A stretch of 64,000 nt of DNA. It comes from an uncultured Parabacteroides sp. (GTDB taxonomy: Bacteria > Bacteroidota > Bacteroidia > Bacteroidales > Tannerellaceae). The DNA lies in assembly GCF_905196875.1 (NCBI RefSeq), contig NZ_CAJJWO010000009.1, forward strand, positions 59,313 through 123,312. Reading direction: 5' to 3'. Made by a program: the position numbers and the translations under genes. This document shows, piece by piece, positions 52,571 to 62,180 of the stretch (the stretch's first letter is position 1; the number at the start of each line of letters is the position of its first letter). The notes beneath the pieces were generated by a model. That model searched no databases. It saw only the letters and a program-made list of their open reading frames with translations, and had not been told where the DNA came from.

Positions 52571-52578
52571 TACCTTTG
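52571..52578 (+). promoter_or_regulatory. -7 element of the peptide-locus operon
   Basis: TACCTTTG fits TAnnTTTG, 27 bases before the DUF3244 ATG. No TTTG at the expected -33 position. Instead a direct repeat, GTGAAGTTTTT twice (52511-52532), lies upstream and could be an activator site. Confidence 0.55.
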
Positions 52579-52605
52579 CAACCGTAAACAAAAACAAACG
52601 CAAAG

Positions 52606-52944
52606 ATGAAAAGGTCTATAACTATTTTATTTATTACAATTGCTTTTATTCTCGTTCCTTTCGTAAAAGCGAATGCAGATAAGAACTGGGCCCAAGAAGA
52701 AGATCGTTCAGTTTCTCTATTTCTATCTATAGAAGAAAACAATCTCCATATCCATTCCGACAAACAATGGGATAATATTGGTATTCAAGTAGTCGATCCG
52801 AACGGTAGAACAATCTATGTCGATGTAATCGCCATTCCGGCTGAACAAGAGTTGACAATACCTTTATCGTATCTGCTGGAAGGGAACTATCAGGTTACAC
52901 TGACAAAAGACAACCAACCTGTAACCTGGTATTTGACAAAATAA
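52606..52944 (+). CDS. DUF3244 secreted protein
   Basis: 112 residues: signal peptide (ILVPFVKANAD), then a small beta-sandwich (LFLSIEENNLHIHSDKQWDN, VQVVDPNGRTIYVD-like strands, YLLEGNYQVTLTKDNQPVTW). This is the DUF3244 domain, an immunoglobulin-like fold of Bacteroidales exported proteins. Function unknown. It is first in the run toward the transglutaminase gene, 45 bases further on. Confidence 0.75.
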   Translation: MKRSITILFITIAFILVPFVKANADKNWAQEEDRSVSLFLSIEENNLHIHSDKQWDNIGIQVVDPNGRTIYVDVIAIPAEQELTIPLSYLLEGNYQVTLTKDNQPVTWYLTK

Positions 52945-52989
52945 TAATACTCGCTTAGATTTCAACATTTTAATACTCTATTTACAAAA

Positions 52990-54942
52990 ATGAATACTCA
53001 TCATATCATCGGTTATGTAGGCATAAGCCTTTTACTGCTGGGAAGCTGTCGGATGCCGACACCGACTCCAGGGATAGAGGAAGCTTTGTCGAAAGCCGGT
53101 AGCAACCGCAATGAGTTATTTCAGGTAATCAAGCATTACCAAAATGGAACGGACTCATTAAAACTGAAAGCAGCGCTTTTCCTGATCGAAAATATGACGG
53201 ACAAGGGCTACTTTACCGGAAAAGCGGTGGATGAGTATTACACATTTATCGACTCGGTTTACCAAATCCACCAACAAGAATATGATATTCCTGCCATCTA
53301 TGATGAATTTAAGAACAAAGCAAAGTACTTGCAGGAAAAGCCGATAGCCAATCAGGATGTACAAACCTTATCTGCTGACTACCTGATAGAAAATATCGAG
53401 GATGCTTTCGCCGTATGGGATCGCCCGTGGAACCAACATCTGAACTTCGAAGAATTCTGCGAGTTTATCTTACCTTACCGCGTAGGATCAGAGATACCCG
53501 AAAGCTGGCGACAGCTTTATCGGGAACGCTTTGGCGCTATATTACAGTCGGATACGATTCGGACAGCAGTGCAAGCTTGTACAGCAATAAATAATGAATT
53601 GATAAAATTGCCGATTCATATTGCTAAATCTTCGGTTATGCCAATAGGATTGCGCCCAAGCACATTAGCCAATATCAAATTCGGCTTATGCGGAGATTAT
53701 GCGAATCTAGCATTATTTGCTATGCGGGCATCAGGGATACCGGTTGCAGTAGAAATCGTTCCACATTGGGGACGTGGAAATAATTCACATATATTTAATG
53801 TGGTATATAACAACGATCAGACATCACACGACTTTTCGGGCGCAGAACAGAATCCAGATGAACATTTGATCCGATTTAAAAACGAAATACCCAAAGTGTA
53901 CCGGAAAACATTTGGTAAACAGGAGAATTCGTTAGCCATGCTCCACAGGGACGAAGATATTCCACCATTCTTCAAAAACGCCTATCTGGCCGATGTAACA
54001 GGAAATTATCCATTCATCGGAGCAAAAAATATAACTATCTCATTACCGGATAAAATAAATCAAAAATTTGCTTACTTATGTGTTTTCGACCCGAACGGAT
54101 GGACTCCTGTAGGATGGGGAAATATAACGGAAGACAAAGTACAATTTCAAGCTGTCGGACCTAATATCGTTTATCACACAGCATTGTATGCAGACAAGAA
54201 ACTCGAATTAGTAGGCGATCCGTTTCTATTGGATACTTTGGGACAAATAACCTGTTATAGGCCACAAGTCGAAACAATAGATTATACATTAGAACGGAAA
54301 CACAAAGACGCAGCACATTTGAACTATCTTCCACCTCTAATGGTTGGCAGTCAGTTTCAGGGAGCAGATAATCCAGAATTTAAAAATGCTGTTACTTTCT
54401 ACACCATTACAAAAGAGCCAAACTTTAAATATACTACTGTTTCGGCAAAAAATACCAAGCCTGTAAAATATGTTCGATATTTGGCTTCCAACAAAACTTG
54501 TGGAAATATAGCGGAATTAGAATTCTATACAGCGGACTCAAACACCCCATTAAAAGGAAAAATTATTAGTGATTATGAACCGAGTATCTATTATCCCCGA
54601 TATGGAGCGGAAGTTATGTTCGATGGTGATCCGTTAACATTCTTCCACTCAAATGACACTCTTAGCTGGGGTGGCCTAGAATTAGATAAACCTACCGCAA
54701 TTTCAAAAATTCGTTTCATCATCCGAAACGATGATAATGGCATACGTAAAGGACATGAATATGAACTCTTTTATATGAATCAGGGAAGTTGGAAATCATT
54801 GGGAAAACAGATTGCGACAGAAGATGATTACCTGCTTTATAAACTAATACCTAAAGGAGCATTATATTGGCTTCGTGATTATACCAAAGGAAGAGAAGAA
54901 AGAATATTTGAGATTAAAGACAATACAATTATTTGGCATTAA
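52990..54942 (+). CDS. Transglutaminase-fold lipoprotein with C-terminal discoidin-like domain
   Basis: 650 residues; lipobox LLGSC (Cys20). Residues about 130-300 carry the transglutaminase/papain core: Cys234 in FGLCGDYANLALFAMRASGI and His267 in GRGNNSHIFNVVYNN, an acidic partner likely further on. Residues about 490-600 look like an F5/8-type-C fold (GNIAELEFYTA, DGDPLTFFHSND, ISKIRFIIRNDD). It may act as an amidase, protease or acyl-transferase on peptides at the cell envelope; which is not determinable. It ends 4 bases before the radical SAM gene, so they are coupled. Confidence 0.75.
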   Translation: MNTHHIIGYVGISLLLLGSCRMPTPTPGIEEALSKAGSNRNELFQVIKHYQNGTDSLKLKAALFLIENMTDKGYFTGKAVDEYYTFIDSVYQIHQQEYDIPAIYDEFKNKAKYLQEKPIANQDVQTLSADYLIENIEDAFAVWDRPWNQHLNFEEFCEFILPYRVGSEIPESWRQLYRERFGAILQSDTIRTAVQACTAINNELIKLPIHIAKSSVMPIGLRPSTLANIKFGLCGDYANLALFAMRASGIPVAVEIVPHWGRGNNSHIFNVVYNNDQTSHDFSGAEQNPDEHLIRFKNEIPKVYRKTFGKQENSLAMLHRDEDIPPFFKNAYLADVTGNYPFIGAKNITISLPDKINQKFAYLCVFDPNGWTPVGWGNITEDKVQFQAVGPNIVYHTALYADKKLELVGDPFLLDTLGQITCYRPQVETIDYTLERKHKDAAHLNYLPPLMVGSQFQGADNPEFKNAVTFYTITKEPNFKYTTVSAKNTKPVKYVRYLASNKTCGNIAELEFYTADSNTPLKGKIISDYEPSIYYPRYGAEVMFDGDPLTFFHSNDTLSWGGLELDKPTAISKIRFIIRNDDNGIRKGHEYELFYMNQGSWKSLGKQIATEDDYLLYKLIPKGALYWLRDYTKGREERIFEIKDNTIIWH

Positions 54943-54946
54943 CACT

Positions 54947-56311
54947 ATGGAAACACTAAGAACATCATCTTATATAATTCCAATCAAATTGGATAAAGAG
55001 AATAAGTATATGCTAATTCATGGTTATACCGGAGCGATAGATCTTGTTAACGAACAAATAGCAACAAAGCTCATACAACACGATGTTGTTAACAATGAGA
55101 CTTTTCCACCTGCTATACAACAAAAATTAGAGAAAAGAGGATACATCACTGTAAAATCTAAAAAGGAAGAATATGATTATGTAGCAAGGATAGCCCATGC
55201 TCTTCATAAAAAACATGAGATTTTAAACAAAACATTTACTTGGATTATCACTTATAATTGCAATTTTAGATGTCCATATTGTTTTGAAAATAGGGTATTT
55301 AAAGATTCTATTTACTCCATTTCTTTCACACAAGAAATGGTTGATAAAACGTTCAAAGCCATGAACAAAATTGAACCAAGGATGCAATTACAAAGTAAAG
55401 TTATTACTTTATATGGTGGAGAACCACTTTTAAAAGAAAATAAAGCCATTATCAAATATATAGTCAATGAGGGAAAGGCAAAAGGTTACAAATTCTATGC
55501 CATAACAAATGGATATGATCTTGAAAATTTCGTTGATCTTTTAGCTCCCGATTTGATTTATAAGATCCAAATAACAATTGACGGAACTAAAGAATTACAT
55601 AATCAGAAAAGAAAACATTTTCAAGATAAAAATTCATTTGATAAAATTATCTCTAATATACAATTAATACTCCGAATGAATCTAGATATTAAGGTTACGA
55701 TTAGGGTCAATATAGACAATAATAATTTGGATGATTTCATTGAGCTAAAAAAATACTTCATGGAAATAGGATGTTTAAATCATGATAATTTCAACATCTA
55801 TACGGCTCTTATTTCAGATAATGAATCAATATCGAACCAAGAGAAAGAGGATTTAAGCATATTATCCACAAAAGATTATATTGATAAACATGCAAAAATG
55901 GGAATCATATCTTCTTGTAATGGATATGATGCCATCTATAAAAATATATACAATGCGATAATTAATCAAAAAGCAATATCACTTAAAGCGACTCATTGTT
56001 CTTCACAAACAGGAGGCCATGTTTTTTCTCCTTTTGGAGAAATATATCCTTGCTGGGAAGTGGTTGGAAAAAAGAATTACCAAATTGGAAGTTTAAAGAA
56101 TAATTCTATACAATGGAACGAAGATGAGCTTCATAAATGGCGTTCTCACGACATTAGTACATCTACATGTAAATATTGTAAATATGCTCTTTTATGCGGA
56201 GGAGGCTGTCAAGCTTTAAAAAACAATCACTGTATTCAATTCCAGGAACTTTTAAAGAAAGTGACAAACGATGTTTATGACAAAGTTTGCACAAATATGT
56301 TTAATAAATAA
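54947..56311 (+). CDS. Radical SAM/SPASM peptide maturase
   Basis: 454 residues. An N-terminal winged-helix-like region (about 20-90, YMLIHGYTGAIDLVNEQIAT) probably binds the precursor leader. The radical SAM cluster motif is Cys105-x3-Cys109-x2-Cys112 (YNCNFRCPYCFEN), followed by LYGGEPLL. The C-terminal SPASM domain has the extra Cys set (CSSQTGGHVFSPFGEIYPCW; CKYCKYALLCGGGC at 408-421; Cys429, Cys448) for auxiliary Fe-S clusters. Such enzymes form thioether or other crosslinks in RiPPs. The ATG at 54947 excludes the upstream frame. A precursor gene starts 10 bases later. Visibly AT-rich. Confidence 0.9.
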   Translation: METLRTSSYIIPIKLDKENKYMLIHGYTGAIDLVNEQIATKLIQHDVVNNETFPPAIQQKLEKRGYITVKSKKEEYDYVARIAHALHKKHEILNKTFTWIITYNCNFRCPYCFENRVFKDSIYSISFTQEMVDKTFKAMNKIEPRMQLQSKVITLYGGEPLLKENKAIIKYIVNEGKAKGYKFYAITNGYDLENFVDLLAPDLIYKIQITIDGTKELHNQKRKHFQDKNSFDKIISNIQLILRMNLDIKVTIRVNIDNNNLDDFIELKKYFMEIGCLNHDNFNIYTALISDNESISNQEKEDLSILSTKDYIDKHAKMGIISSCNGYDAIYKNIYNAIINQKAISLKATHCSSQTGGHVFSPFGEIYPCWEVVGKKNYQIGSLKNNSIQWNEDELHKWRSHDISTSTCKYCKYALLCGGGCQALKNNHCIQFQELLKKVTNDVYDKVCTNMFNK

Positions 56312-56320
56312 TTTACAATC

Positions 56321-56512
56321 ATGAAGGAAGATGTTATGCATTCATTCAATTCTGAATTATCAGAATTTGAACTACAACAGCTAGAGGAACGTTTAGAAAC
56401 GGACCCTTTAGCAATTGGCGGACTTTTAGATTTGTCCGCAGGAGATGGAGATATTAACCCGGCTTGCTGGTTCGATTGTCCTAATCTCACATCATGCGAA
56501 CTCAGTTGTTAA
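56321..56512 (+). CDS. RiPP precursor peptide with four-cysteine core
   Basis: 63 residues. The N-terminal part (SELSEFELQQLEERLETDPL) is an acidic helix typical of a leader; then AIGGLLDLSAGDG, and a C-terminal core GDINPACWFDCPNLTSCELS with Cys49, Cys53, Cys59 and Cys63 (CxxxC-x5-CxxxC), ending on Cys. It directly follows the SPASM maturase and precedes a protease, so I infer it is the substrate. Met6 is an alternative start. Possible cleavage sites are Gly34-Leu35 or around Gly41-43. The exact modification is unknown. Confidence 0.8.
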   Translation: MKEDVMHSFNSELSEFELQQLEERLETDPLAIGGLLDLSAGDGDINPACWFDCPNLTSCELSC

Positions 56513-56547
56513 TAATTCCTTAATTATAAACAGCTGAATCATTCATT

Positions 56548-56594
56548 CTGGACAAAGTTAAGGTTATTTCATATTTATAACTTTCTTTGTCCAG
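56548..56594 (+). terminator. Long hairpin between precursor and outer-membrane protein gene
   Basis: CTGGACAAAG (56548-56557) pairs with CTTTGTCCAG (56585-56594), with a further GTTAT/ATAAC pair inside. No clean T-run follows (ATCATGAAATTTTAAT), so it probably acts as a partial terminator or mRNA stabiliser that raises precursor levels relative to the downstream genes. Confidence 0.65.
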
Positions 56595-56629
56595 ATCATG
56601 AAATTTTAATAATTTATTATACATATATC

Positions 56630-58915
56630 ATGCGGTTGTACTATATAATATTTTTTGTTCTTAGTAGTATAAACTTATTACATGCACAATCAACCTTAGA
56701 AGGGAGAGTTGTAGATGAAAAACAAAAGGGAATATCTGATGTAACCATACGTTTATTACAAAAAGATTCAACTTTTATTAAAGGAGTTATCACCGACAGC
56801 ATAGGTAATTACAATATGCAAAACATCAAGAAAGGGAATTATTTACTGTATATTAGTTCTATTGGATACAACTCTCAAGAAATTCAATTGAATATTGAAA
56901 CTTCATACATCAAATTAGATCCTATTAAACTTCTTGATTCTAATATGACATTAAAGGAGGTGGTAATTAAAGGAAAATCATTCATCCGGCAAAATGACCG
57001 TGTTTTAATTCTTCCTGATAAACAACAAATAAAACATGCGGCTACCGGTTATGATTTACTATATAACTTAATGATACCAGGTATTTCCGTTGATAGAAGA
57101 AAAGGACAAGTATCCACATTCAATGGAGAAGTAAGCTTATATATCAACGGACGAAAGGCTGATTATCGGGAAATACAGGCACTTCGTCCTCATGATATTG
57201 AAAAAGTAGAATACTTTGATATGCCAACCGGTCAATATGCCGGGGATAAGGCAGCAATCAATTATATTATTAAGGAAAGAAAAACTGGCGGATACGTAAC
57301 CTTGGACGGGACACAAACAATAGGATATCTGAATGGAGATTATAATGCCACTGCAAAATTAAATCATCAAAATACAAATTATACTCTTTTTGGAGGACAT
57401 TCTATGTCAAAATACGATGGAATACAAAGCGAAAAAAAAGAAGTATTCCACTTTCCTCAATCAGAGATTTCCCGTACGACTGGCATTGACGAAGCTCTAA
57501 CTAAAAAAAACAATCAATATGTTCAATTGAATATAGACAATACGAATAACAAACGTACATTAAATGGCAAATTATCTTTTTTCCACTCCAAAGCACCTGA
57601 TAATTATAACCAAACTTTAAAGACATATTCAAATGAGCCAAGCACTCCTATACAAACACTAAACGAAACCAATCAGCAAAGTATAATGCCTGGTCTCAAT
57701 TTATATGGAAATTTCAATTTAACCCCAAAGCAAAATCTACAAGTCACACTACTAGGCACTTATACTAAAAATGATTACGAACGCAGTTATAGAGAAGCTG
57801 ATTATCGTTCCTATACTCAGGCCCAAGAGGATCTTTATAATATAAGATTTAAAACTAATTATAATGTTAAATTAAAACATCAGAATTCATTCGGTCTTCA
57901 GTTAAGCCATCTTCATCAAATTTCATCTTCAAACTATTCCGGAGATTACAATCAATGGATACACCTTTGGACTGGAGAAACTTTATTGATGGGACAATAC
58001 AATCAAAACTTAGGTAAGAAAGTTTTTCTCAGTATTCAGTTTGGAGGAGATTTATTACAATATCGTCTACACGGATATGATCAAAAAAAGTACCTGTCAC
58101 CTCACGCGAATATAATGTTAAATTATAGGATATCATCCAATCAATCTATTATGTATGCGCTAAATACAGGAAACTCTAACCCTCCATTAGATTGGCTTAG
58201 TGACGTAGATCAAAATATTGATTCATTACAAATAAAACGAGGGAATCCGTATTTAGATAAAGCGAACTACTATATAACATATTTAGTTTATTCTTTACAG
58301 GCAGGGAAATTTAATTTTCAAGTGACAGGTTATTATTTGGGGGCTACCCCCAGCCCTGCCTACGATTATTATATTGAAGGGAATAAGTTGGTTACAGGAT
58401 TCCGTTCAGATGGGAATTATCATAATATAAAAAGTGCACTAGCTGTAACCTATAAAGTCAATTCAAACCTTCGTATTAATGCGAGCGGATTCTATCGCTA
58501 TTATAAAGCAACTGGAAAAATAAAAGCCGATCAAAGTGAATGGGCCGGTAGCATAGATGTGAATTATTTCTGGAAAGACTTCGCATTCAATGTATATGGC
58601 AAATCTACTGCCAGATCTGTAAGTATGTCACCTTCTTATACACGATCTCCTGCCAGTTATGGTGCATCCTTACGTTGGAATCATAAAAATTGGAATGTAG
58701 AGATTGGCACAGACAATCCTTTCAGCAAACATAATCGAAATATTGAATACCTAAATACTGATGTATATCAATTTTACAATACTACATATAGTAGAATTTA
58801 TCAACAAACAGGTTATATAAAACTCGCATATACTTTTGATTTCGGACGTAAAACATCACGAACTCAAGATAAAGTGGATATGAATATCAACAGTGGTATT
58901 TTAAAAGCCGAATGA
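56630..58915 (+). CDS. TonB-type outer-membrane beta-barrel protein of the peptide locus
   Basis: 761 residues: signal peptide (INLLHAQ), carboxypeptidase-regulatory-like domain (LEGRVVDEKQKGISDVTIRL), a plug-like region (TLKEVVIKGKSF, ATGYDLLYNLMIPGISVDRR) and a barrel of the outer-membrane beta-barrel family 3 type ending LAYTFDFGRK and a short tail. No STN domain. Plausible roles are export, uptake or sensing of the modified peptide; none can be proved from sequence. Its stop overlaps the start of the M50 gene (ATGA), so translation is coupled. AT-rich. Confidence 0.82.
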   Translation: MRLYYIIFFVLSSINLLHAQSTLEGRVVDEKQKGISDVTIRLLQKDSTFIKGVITDSIGNYNMQNIKKGNYLLYISSIGYNSQEIQLNIETSYIKLDPIKLLDSNMTLKEVVIKGKSFIRQNDRVLILPDKQQIKHAATGYDLLYNLMIPGISVDRRKGQVSTFNGEVSLYINGRKADYREIQALRPHDIEKVEYFDMPTGQYAGDKAAINYIIKERKTGGYVTLDGTQTIGYLNGDYNATAKLNHQNTNYTLFGGHSMSKYDGIQSEKKEVFHFPQSEISRTTGIDEALTKKNNQYVQLNIDNTNNKRTLNGKLSFFHSKAPDNYNQTLKTYSNEPSTPIQTLNETNQQSIMPGLNLYGNFNLTPKQNLQVTLLGTYTKNDYERSYREADYRSYTQAQEDLYNIRFKTNYNVKLKHQNSFGLQLSHLHQISSSNYSGDYNQWIHLWTGETLLMGQYNQNLGKKVFLSIQFGGDLLQYRLHGYDQKKYLSPHANIMLNYRISSNQSIMYALNTGNSNPPLDWLSDVDQNIDSLQIKRGNPYLDKANYYITYLVYSLQAGKFNFQVTGYYLGATPSPAYDYYIEGNKLVTGFRSDGNYHNIKSALAVTYKVNSNLRINASGFYRYYKATGKIKADQSEWAGSIDVNYFWKDFAFNVYGKSTARSVSMSPSYTRSPASYGASLRWNHKNWNVEIGTDNPFSKHNRNIEYLNTDVYQFYNTTYSRIYQQTGYIKLAYTFDFGRKTSRTQDKVDMNINSGILKAE

Positions 58916-60105
58916 ATAATATGAACGAATACAATAACATAATTATTCACCCACTTGCTTCATCAACACAAGGCAAGCGTTATCTTTTATCCTGTAATGG
59001 GCTATATTATGAAACAGGCTATCCAATCATTGAGCTATTGACAGAATTACAAAGATATCCTAAAGAAGAAGCTATTTTTTCTTACATCAAAAAGAAAGAA
59101 GGGAAATACACATCCGAACAGGTGCACCAAATTATCTGTAAATGCATTAACCCTCTTTTTTCTGTCCCCAAAAAGAAACGAACTTTCCTCTATGAAAAGG
59201 AGCTCTTTGCCGCCCAAACTATTGATAAATTTTCGGATACATTCCGGTTTCTTTTCAATAAGGTATATATGGCAATCATATTTATCTGTACGCTGGCATT
59301 GAACATCTATTTTTTCTGGCATACAGACAATTTGATGCAAATCAATAATCATGTAAATATCTATATGGCAGTCGGACTGTTCGTATTTATGTTGCTGTCT
59401 TCCTTCTTCCACGAACTCGGTCATGCTTCCGCCTGTAAATATTTTGGTGTACGGCATGGTGGTATAGGATTTGGGCTGTATCTAAACTTTCCGGTACTCT
59501 ATACAGACGTGACGGAGGTTTGGAAACTCGGCAGAATACAACGTTGCGTTGTGAATATGGCCGGTGTTTATTTCCAGTGTTATTTGTTGATCGGGTTATT
59601 GGCTGCTTTCTTGTTTACCGGAAATGAAATATTACGCTATCTAATCCTAATTATAAATCTTGGATTTCTGATGACACTAAATCCGTTCTTCAAATTCGAT
59701 GGTTATTGGATCGCTTCAGACTTGCTGGGAGTACCCAATTTGCGTGATCGGTCGAAAGAATTGTTAGGATATTGGTATAAACGCATGCGCAAACTCCCGA
59801 TAACTCAGGAACCTTATTTGCTAAAAATACGTCCGGCTGCAAAATACGGATTGTTGATCTACTCGATTGTAGTCAATCTGTTTATGGGATTCTATTTTTT
59901 CTATCTCATTCCGAGTTTTCTCTACCGGTTTATCAGCACATTCCCTGATGCGGTAAATGAGTTGATACTCTACTTATCCAACGGCATGACACCTCCATTC
60001 GCTCTGTTACGAAATATGGGATCACAATTACTCTTTTTAGCACTGATCGGATATTTATTCTGGAATATGATACGTCCATTAATAAAAAGATATGTCAAAC
60101 AATAA
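58912..60105 (+). CDS. PqqD-like domain fused to M50 site-2-type metalloprotease
   Basis: 397 residues. Residues about 10-85 resemble a PqqD/RiPP-recognition element (YLLSCNGLYYETGYPIIELL). Several membrane helices follow, with the zinc site His167-Glu-Leu-Gly-His171 (FFHELGHASACKYFG) and the second motif NPFFKFDGYW (Asp263). This is the M50 family, which includes RiPP-cluster proteases such as YydH. It probably cuts the precursor leader at the inner membrane. Met at codon 4 is an alternative start. It overlaps the genes on both sides. Confidence 0.85.
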   Translation: MNNMNEYNNIIIHPLASSTQGKRYLLSCNGLYYETGYPIIELLTELQRYPKEEAIFSYIKKKEGKYTSEQVHQIICKCINPLFSVPKKKRTFLYEKELFAAQTIDKFSDTFRFLFNKVYMAIIFICTLALNIYFFWHTDNLMQINNHVNIYMAVGLFVFMLLSSFFHELGHASACKYFGVRHGGIGFGLYLNFPVLYTDVTEVWKLGRIQRCVVNMAGVYFQCYLLIGLLAAFLFTGNEILRYLILIINLGFLMTLNPFFKFDGYWIASDLLGVPNLRDRSKELLGYWYKRMRKLPITQEPYLLKIRPAAKYGLLIYSIVVNLFMGFYFFYLIPSFLYRFISTFPDAVNELILYLSNGMTPPFALLRNMGSQLLFLALIGYLFWNMIRPLIKRYVKQ

Positions 60106-62179
60106 ACTAATTCTTTCAAAGAACATATCTACAGGCATAGCCATATTACTCATTGTAATAATGGCTATGCTGCTGTTTCAGACAGAAGACAAATTACAAA
60201 TCAGTCTGTTACTACTCACTGCTAGTCTGGCGATAATACGTCCGTTCCCCTTCCGGCAATGGACTGTAATCGATATCAGTCTCGGTCTGATCACCGTTTA
60301 TGATATGGCATCCTGCCTGTATGCCGATTGTTCCGTTCCGGCTATCCGCAGCGCTCTTTTATCGATCTTCTGCCTAACAGCCTATTTCGTTTTACGGAAA
60401 CTCTTTAATACAGAACGTCCCACGCGAATCATTCAGCAAGGAAACTTTCTACCCATCGCTGCCGCTCTGCTGCTTGCCGTTTGCTCTTTCTTCATCTTTC
60501 GCCAGTCTGTATTGAATGTAGGTTTTCAGGATACATACCATTTCCGTTTCCTGTTCCGTCCGCTTGGTTATATCACCAATGTGTGGGCGGAGGTACTGCT
60601 TATTCTGTTGGGCTGGGTATGCCTTGTGCGTAAGTATTCCGGAATCTTTATTTTCCTGACTGTACTGGCTATACTCTTTTCTTTCTCACGGGGAGCTTAT
60701 ATCGCACTTGGAGTCTATATGATTATCTGGTTGCTGTTTGTAAAGCCCAAGCAGGAAAAAATACGCTTGCTTGCAGTCAGTGTTGTTGCCATCATTCTAA
60801 CCGGAGTATTCTTCCCCAACGAAATGAGGACAACTTTGCAAATGAACCGTACTGCGTCTCAGCAGCAAAGTACCGAAGGGCGTATCAACGCTACACAAGC
60901 CGCCTGGGACACTTTTCGGGAACATCCCCTATTGGGATGTGGGAACGGTAATTATACCTTTGCCGTCGACCGAACGTTGAATCAGGACAGCACACTGCCT
61001 TATACGTCGTACGCCCCTAACATCCTCGTACAGCTATTGATAGAAAAAGGTATCATCGGTGCCTTGCTTTATCTACTATTGGTTGTAGCCGTTTGCCGGA
61101 CGATCCTGAAACGCAGGAAACAACCGGAAAGCTATATGATCGGTTGCCTTTTCCTGGCATTAGCTGTTAAAGAAATGACGCAAGCGACATTACTCTACAG
61201 CCCTTTCGCCTTATTTATGGTATACGTGATGCTGGCTTTTTTACAAAAAGAAAAGGTTTCCGTCGAAGAGGAAAACAGGCAAACTGTTTCTGCATATACA
61301 ATCCCCGGAATAGTCGCATGCTGTTATCTGGGTTGGCTCGCCTTTGTCTTCCTCCAGGATCAGAATAAATCATACCAGCAACAAAGCGTAGCAGCCTGGG
61401 AAAAAGGCCAGTTCGCAGAAGCCATCCGCCTGATGGAACAAACAGGGGAACAGACACCCAACCTGATCAATCGCGGATTGCTCTATATGCAATATTACCG
61501 GGAAACAGCAAATCCGAAATTCCAGCAAACGGCAGAAGAGGTTTTACAGAAAGCCCGGCAGCAACAACCGGAAGACATACAGATCCGTTATCTGCAAGCA
61601 CGTTTGTACATAGATAACAGAGAATTAGGGAAAGCCCGACAGATAGCAGAAGAACTGGCAACTAATTATCCAAAAAATTCACTCTATCTCTCCGCCTTGT
61701 CGGATATATTATACCGGCAAAGAGAGAAAGAGGCAGCTCTACAACCTTTGGTAAATGCCATACGTTATACGCCCCGTCTATTAACCGGGAAACGCATTCG
61801 TGATTTACAGCAGAACGATCCGGTATTTTATCACTCCTTACAACAACATTTATCTGCATTAACCCCGTCTCCGGCAGACAGCCCCACCGATTACGCCCGT
61901 TTGGGTTATATCGCCCGGTGGTGCGGTAATCAGTCTGTAGCAGAGGAATATCTTCGGAAAGCAGTAGAAGACCTGCCTAACCTTGCGACTCCCTGGCATT
62001 TGCTGGGCGATGACAACAAATACCGCCTGCTCCTCTTCGGCGCTTTCCAAAAAGACCTGCTATCTACAGAACTGCCGGAAGAAAAGGAGATGAGTGATGA
62101 TTTTCTATTCAAAATGGCCTATCAACCGAAGTTTGCGAATTGGTATGGTGGGGAGCTATTAATCGTTTCAGCACTTTGA
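60092..62179 (+). CDS. O-antigen-ligase-like membrane protein with TPR tail
   Basis: 695 residues: about twelve membrane helices in residues 10-430, with the Wzy/WaaL-type segment NATQAAWDTFREHPLLGCGN and YAPNILVQLLIEKGIIGALL, then a C-terminal TPR array (about 440-650, QQSVAAWEKGQFAEAIRLME). The family transfers or polymerises glycans on a lipid or protein acceptor; here the acceptor could be a surface molecule or, speculatively, the peptide product. It overlaps the M50 gene by 14 bases, so it is part of the operon. GC content rises again here. Confidence 0.8.
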   Translation: MSNNKLILSKNISTGIAILLIVIMAMLLFQTEDKLQISLLLLTASLAIIRPFPFRQWTVIDISLGLITVYDMASCLYADCSVPAIRSALLSIFCLTAYFVLRKLFNTERPTRIIQQGNFLPIAAALLLAVCSFFIFRQSVLNVGFQDTYHFRFLFRPLGYITNVWAEVLLILLGWVCLVRKYSGIFIFLTVLAILFSFSRGAYIALGVYMIIWLLFVKPKQEKIRLLAVSVVAIILTGVFFPNEMRTTLQMNRTASQQQSTEGRINATQAAWDTFREHPLLGCGNGNYTFAVDRTLNQDSTLPYTSYAPNILVQLLIEKGIIGALLYLLLVVAVCRTILKRRKQPESYMIGCLFLALAVKEMTQATLLYSPFALFMVYVMLAFLQKEKVSVEEENRQTVSAYTIPGIVACCYLGWLAFVFLQDQNKSYQQQSVAAWEKGQFAEAIRLMEQTGEQTPNLINRGLLYMQYYRETANPKFQQTAEEVLQKARQQQPEDIQIRYLQARLYIDNRELGKARQIAEELATNYPKNSLYLSALSDILYRQREKEAALQPLVNAIRYTPRLLTGKRIRDLQQNDPVFYHSLQQHLSALTPSPADSPTDYARLGYIARWCGNQSVAEEYLRKAVEDLPNLATPWHLLGDDNKYRLLLFGAFQKDLLSTELPEEKEMSDDFLFKMAYQPKFANWYGGELLIVSAL

Positions 62180-62180
62180 C

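Noticed and set aside
54947..56311. Radical SAM gene as the sulfatase-maturing enzyme anSME
   Set aside because: It has a leader-binding-like N-terminal extension and a precursor gene next to it, and lacks the short N-terminus typical of anSME; it is far from the sulfatases.
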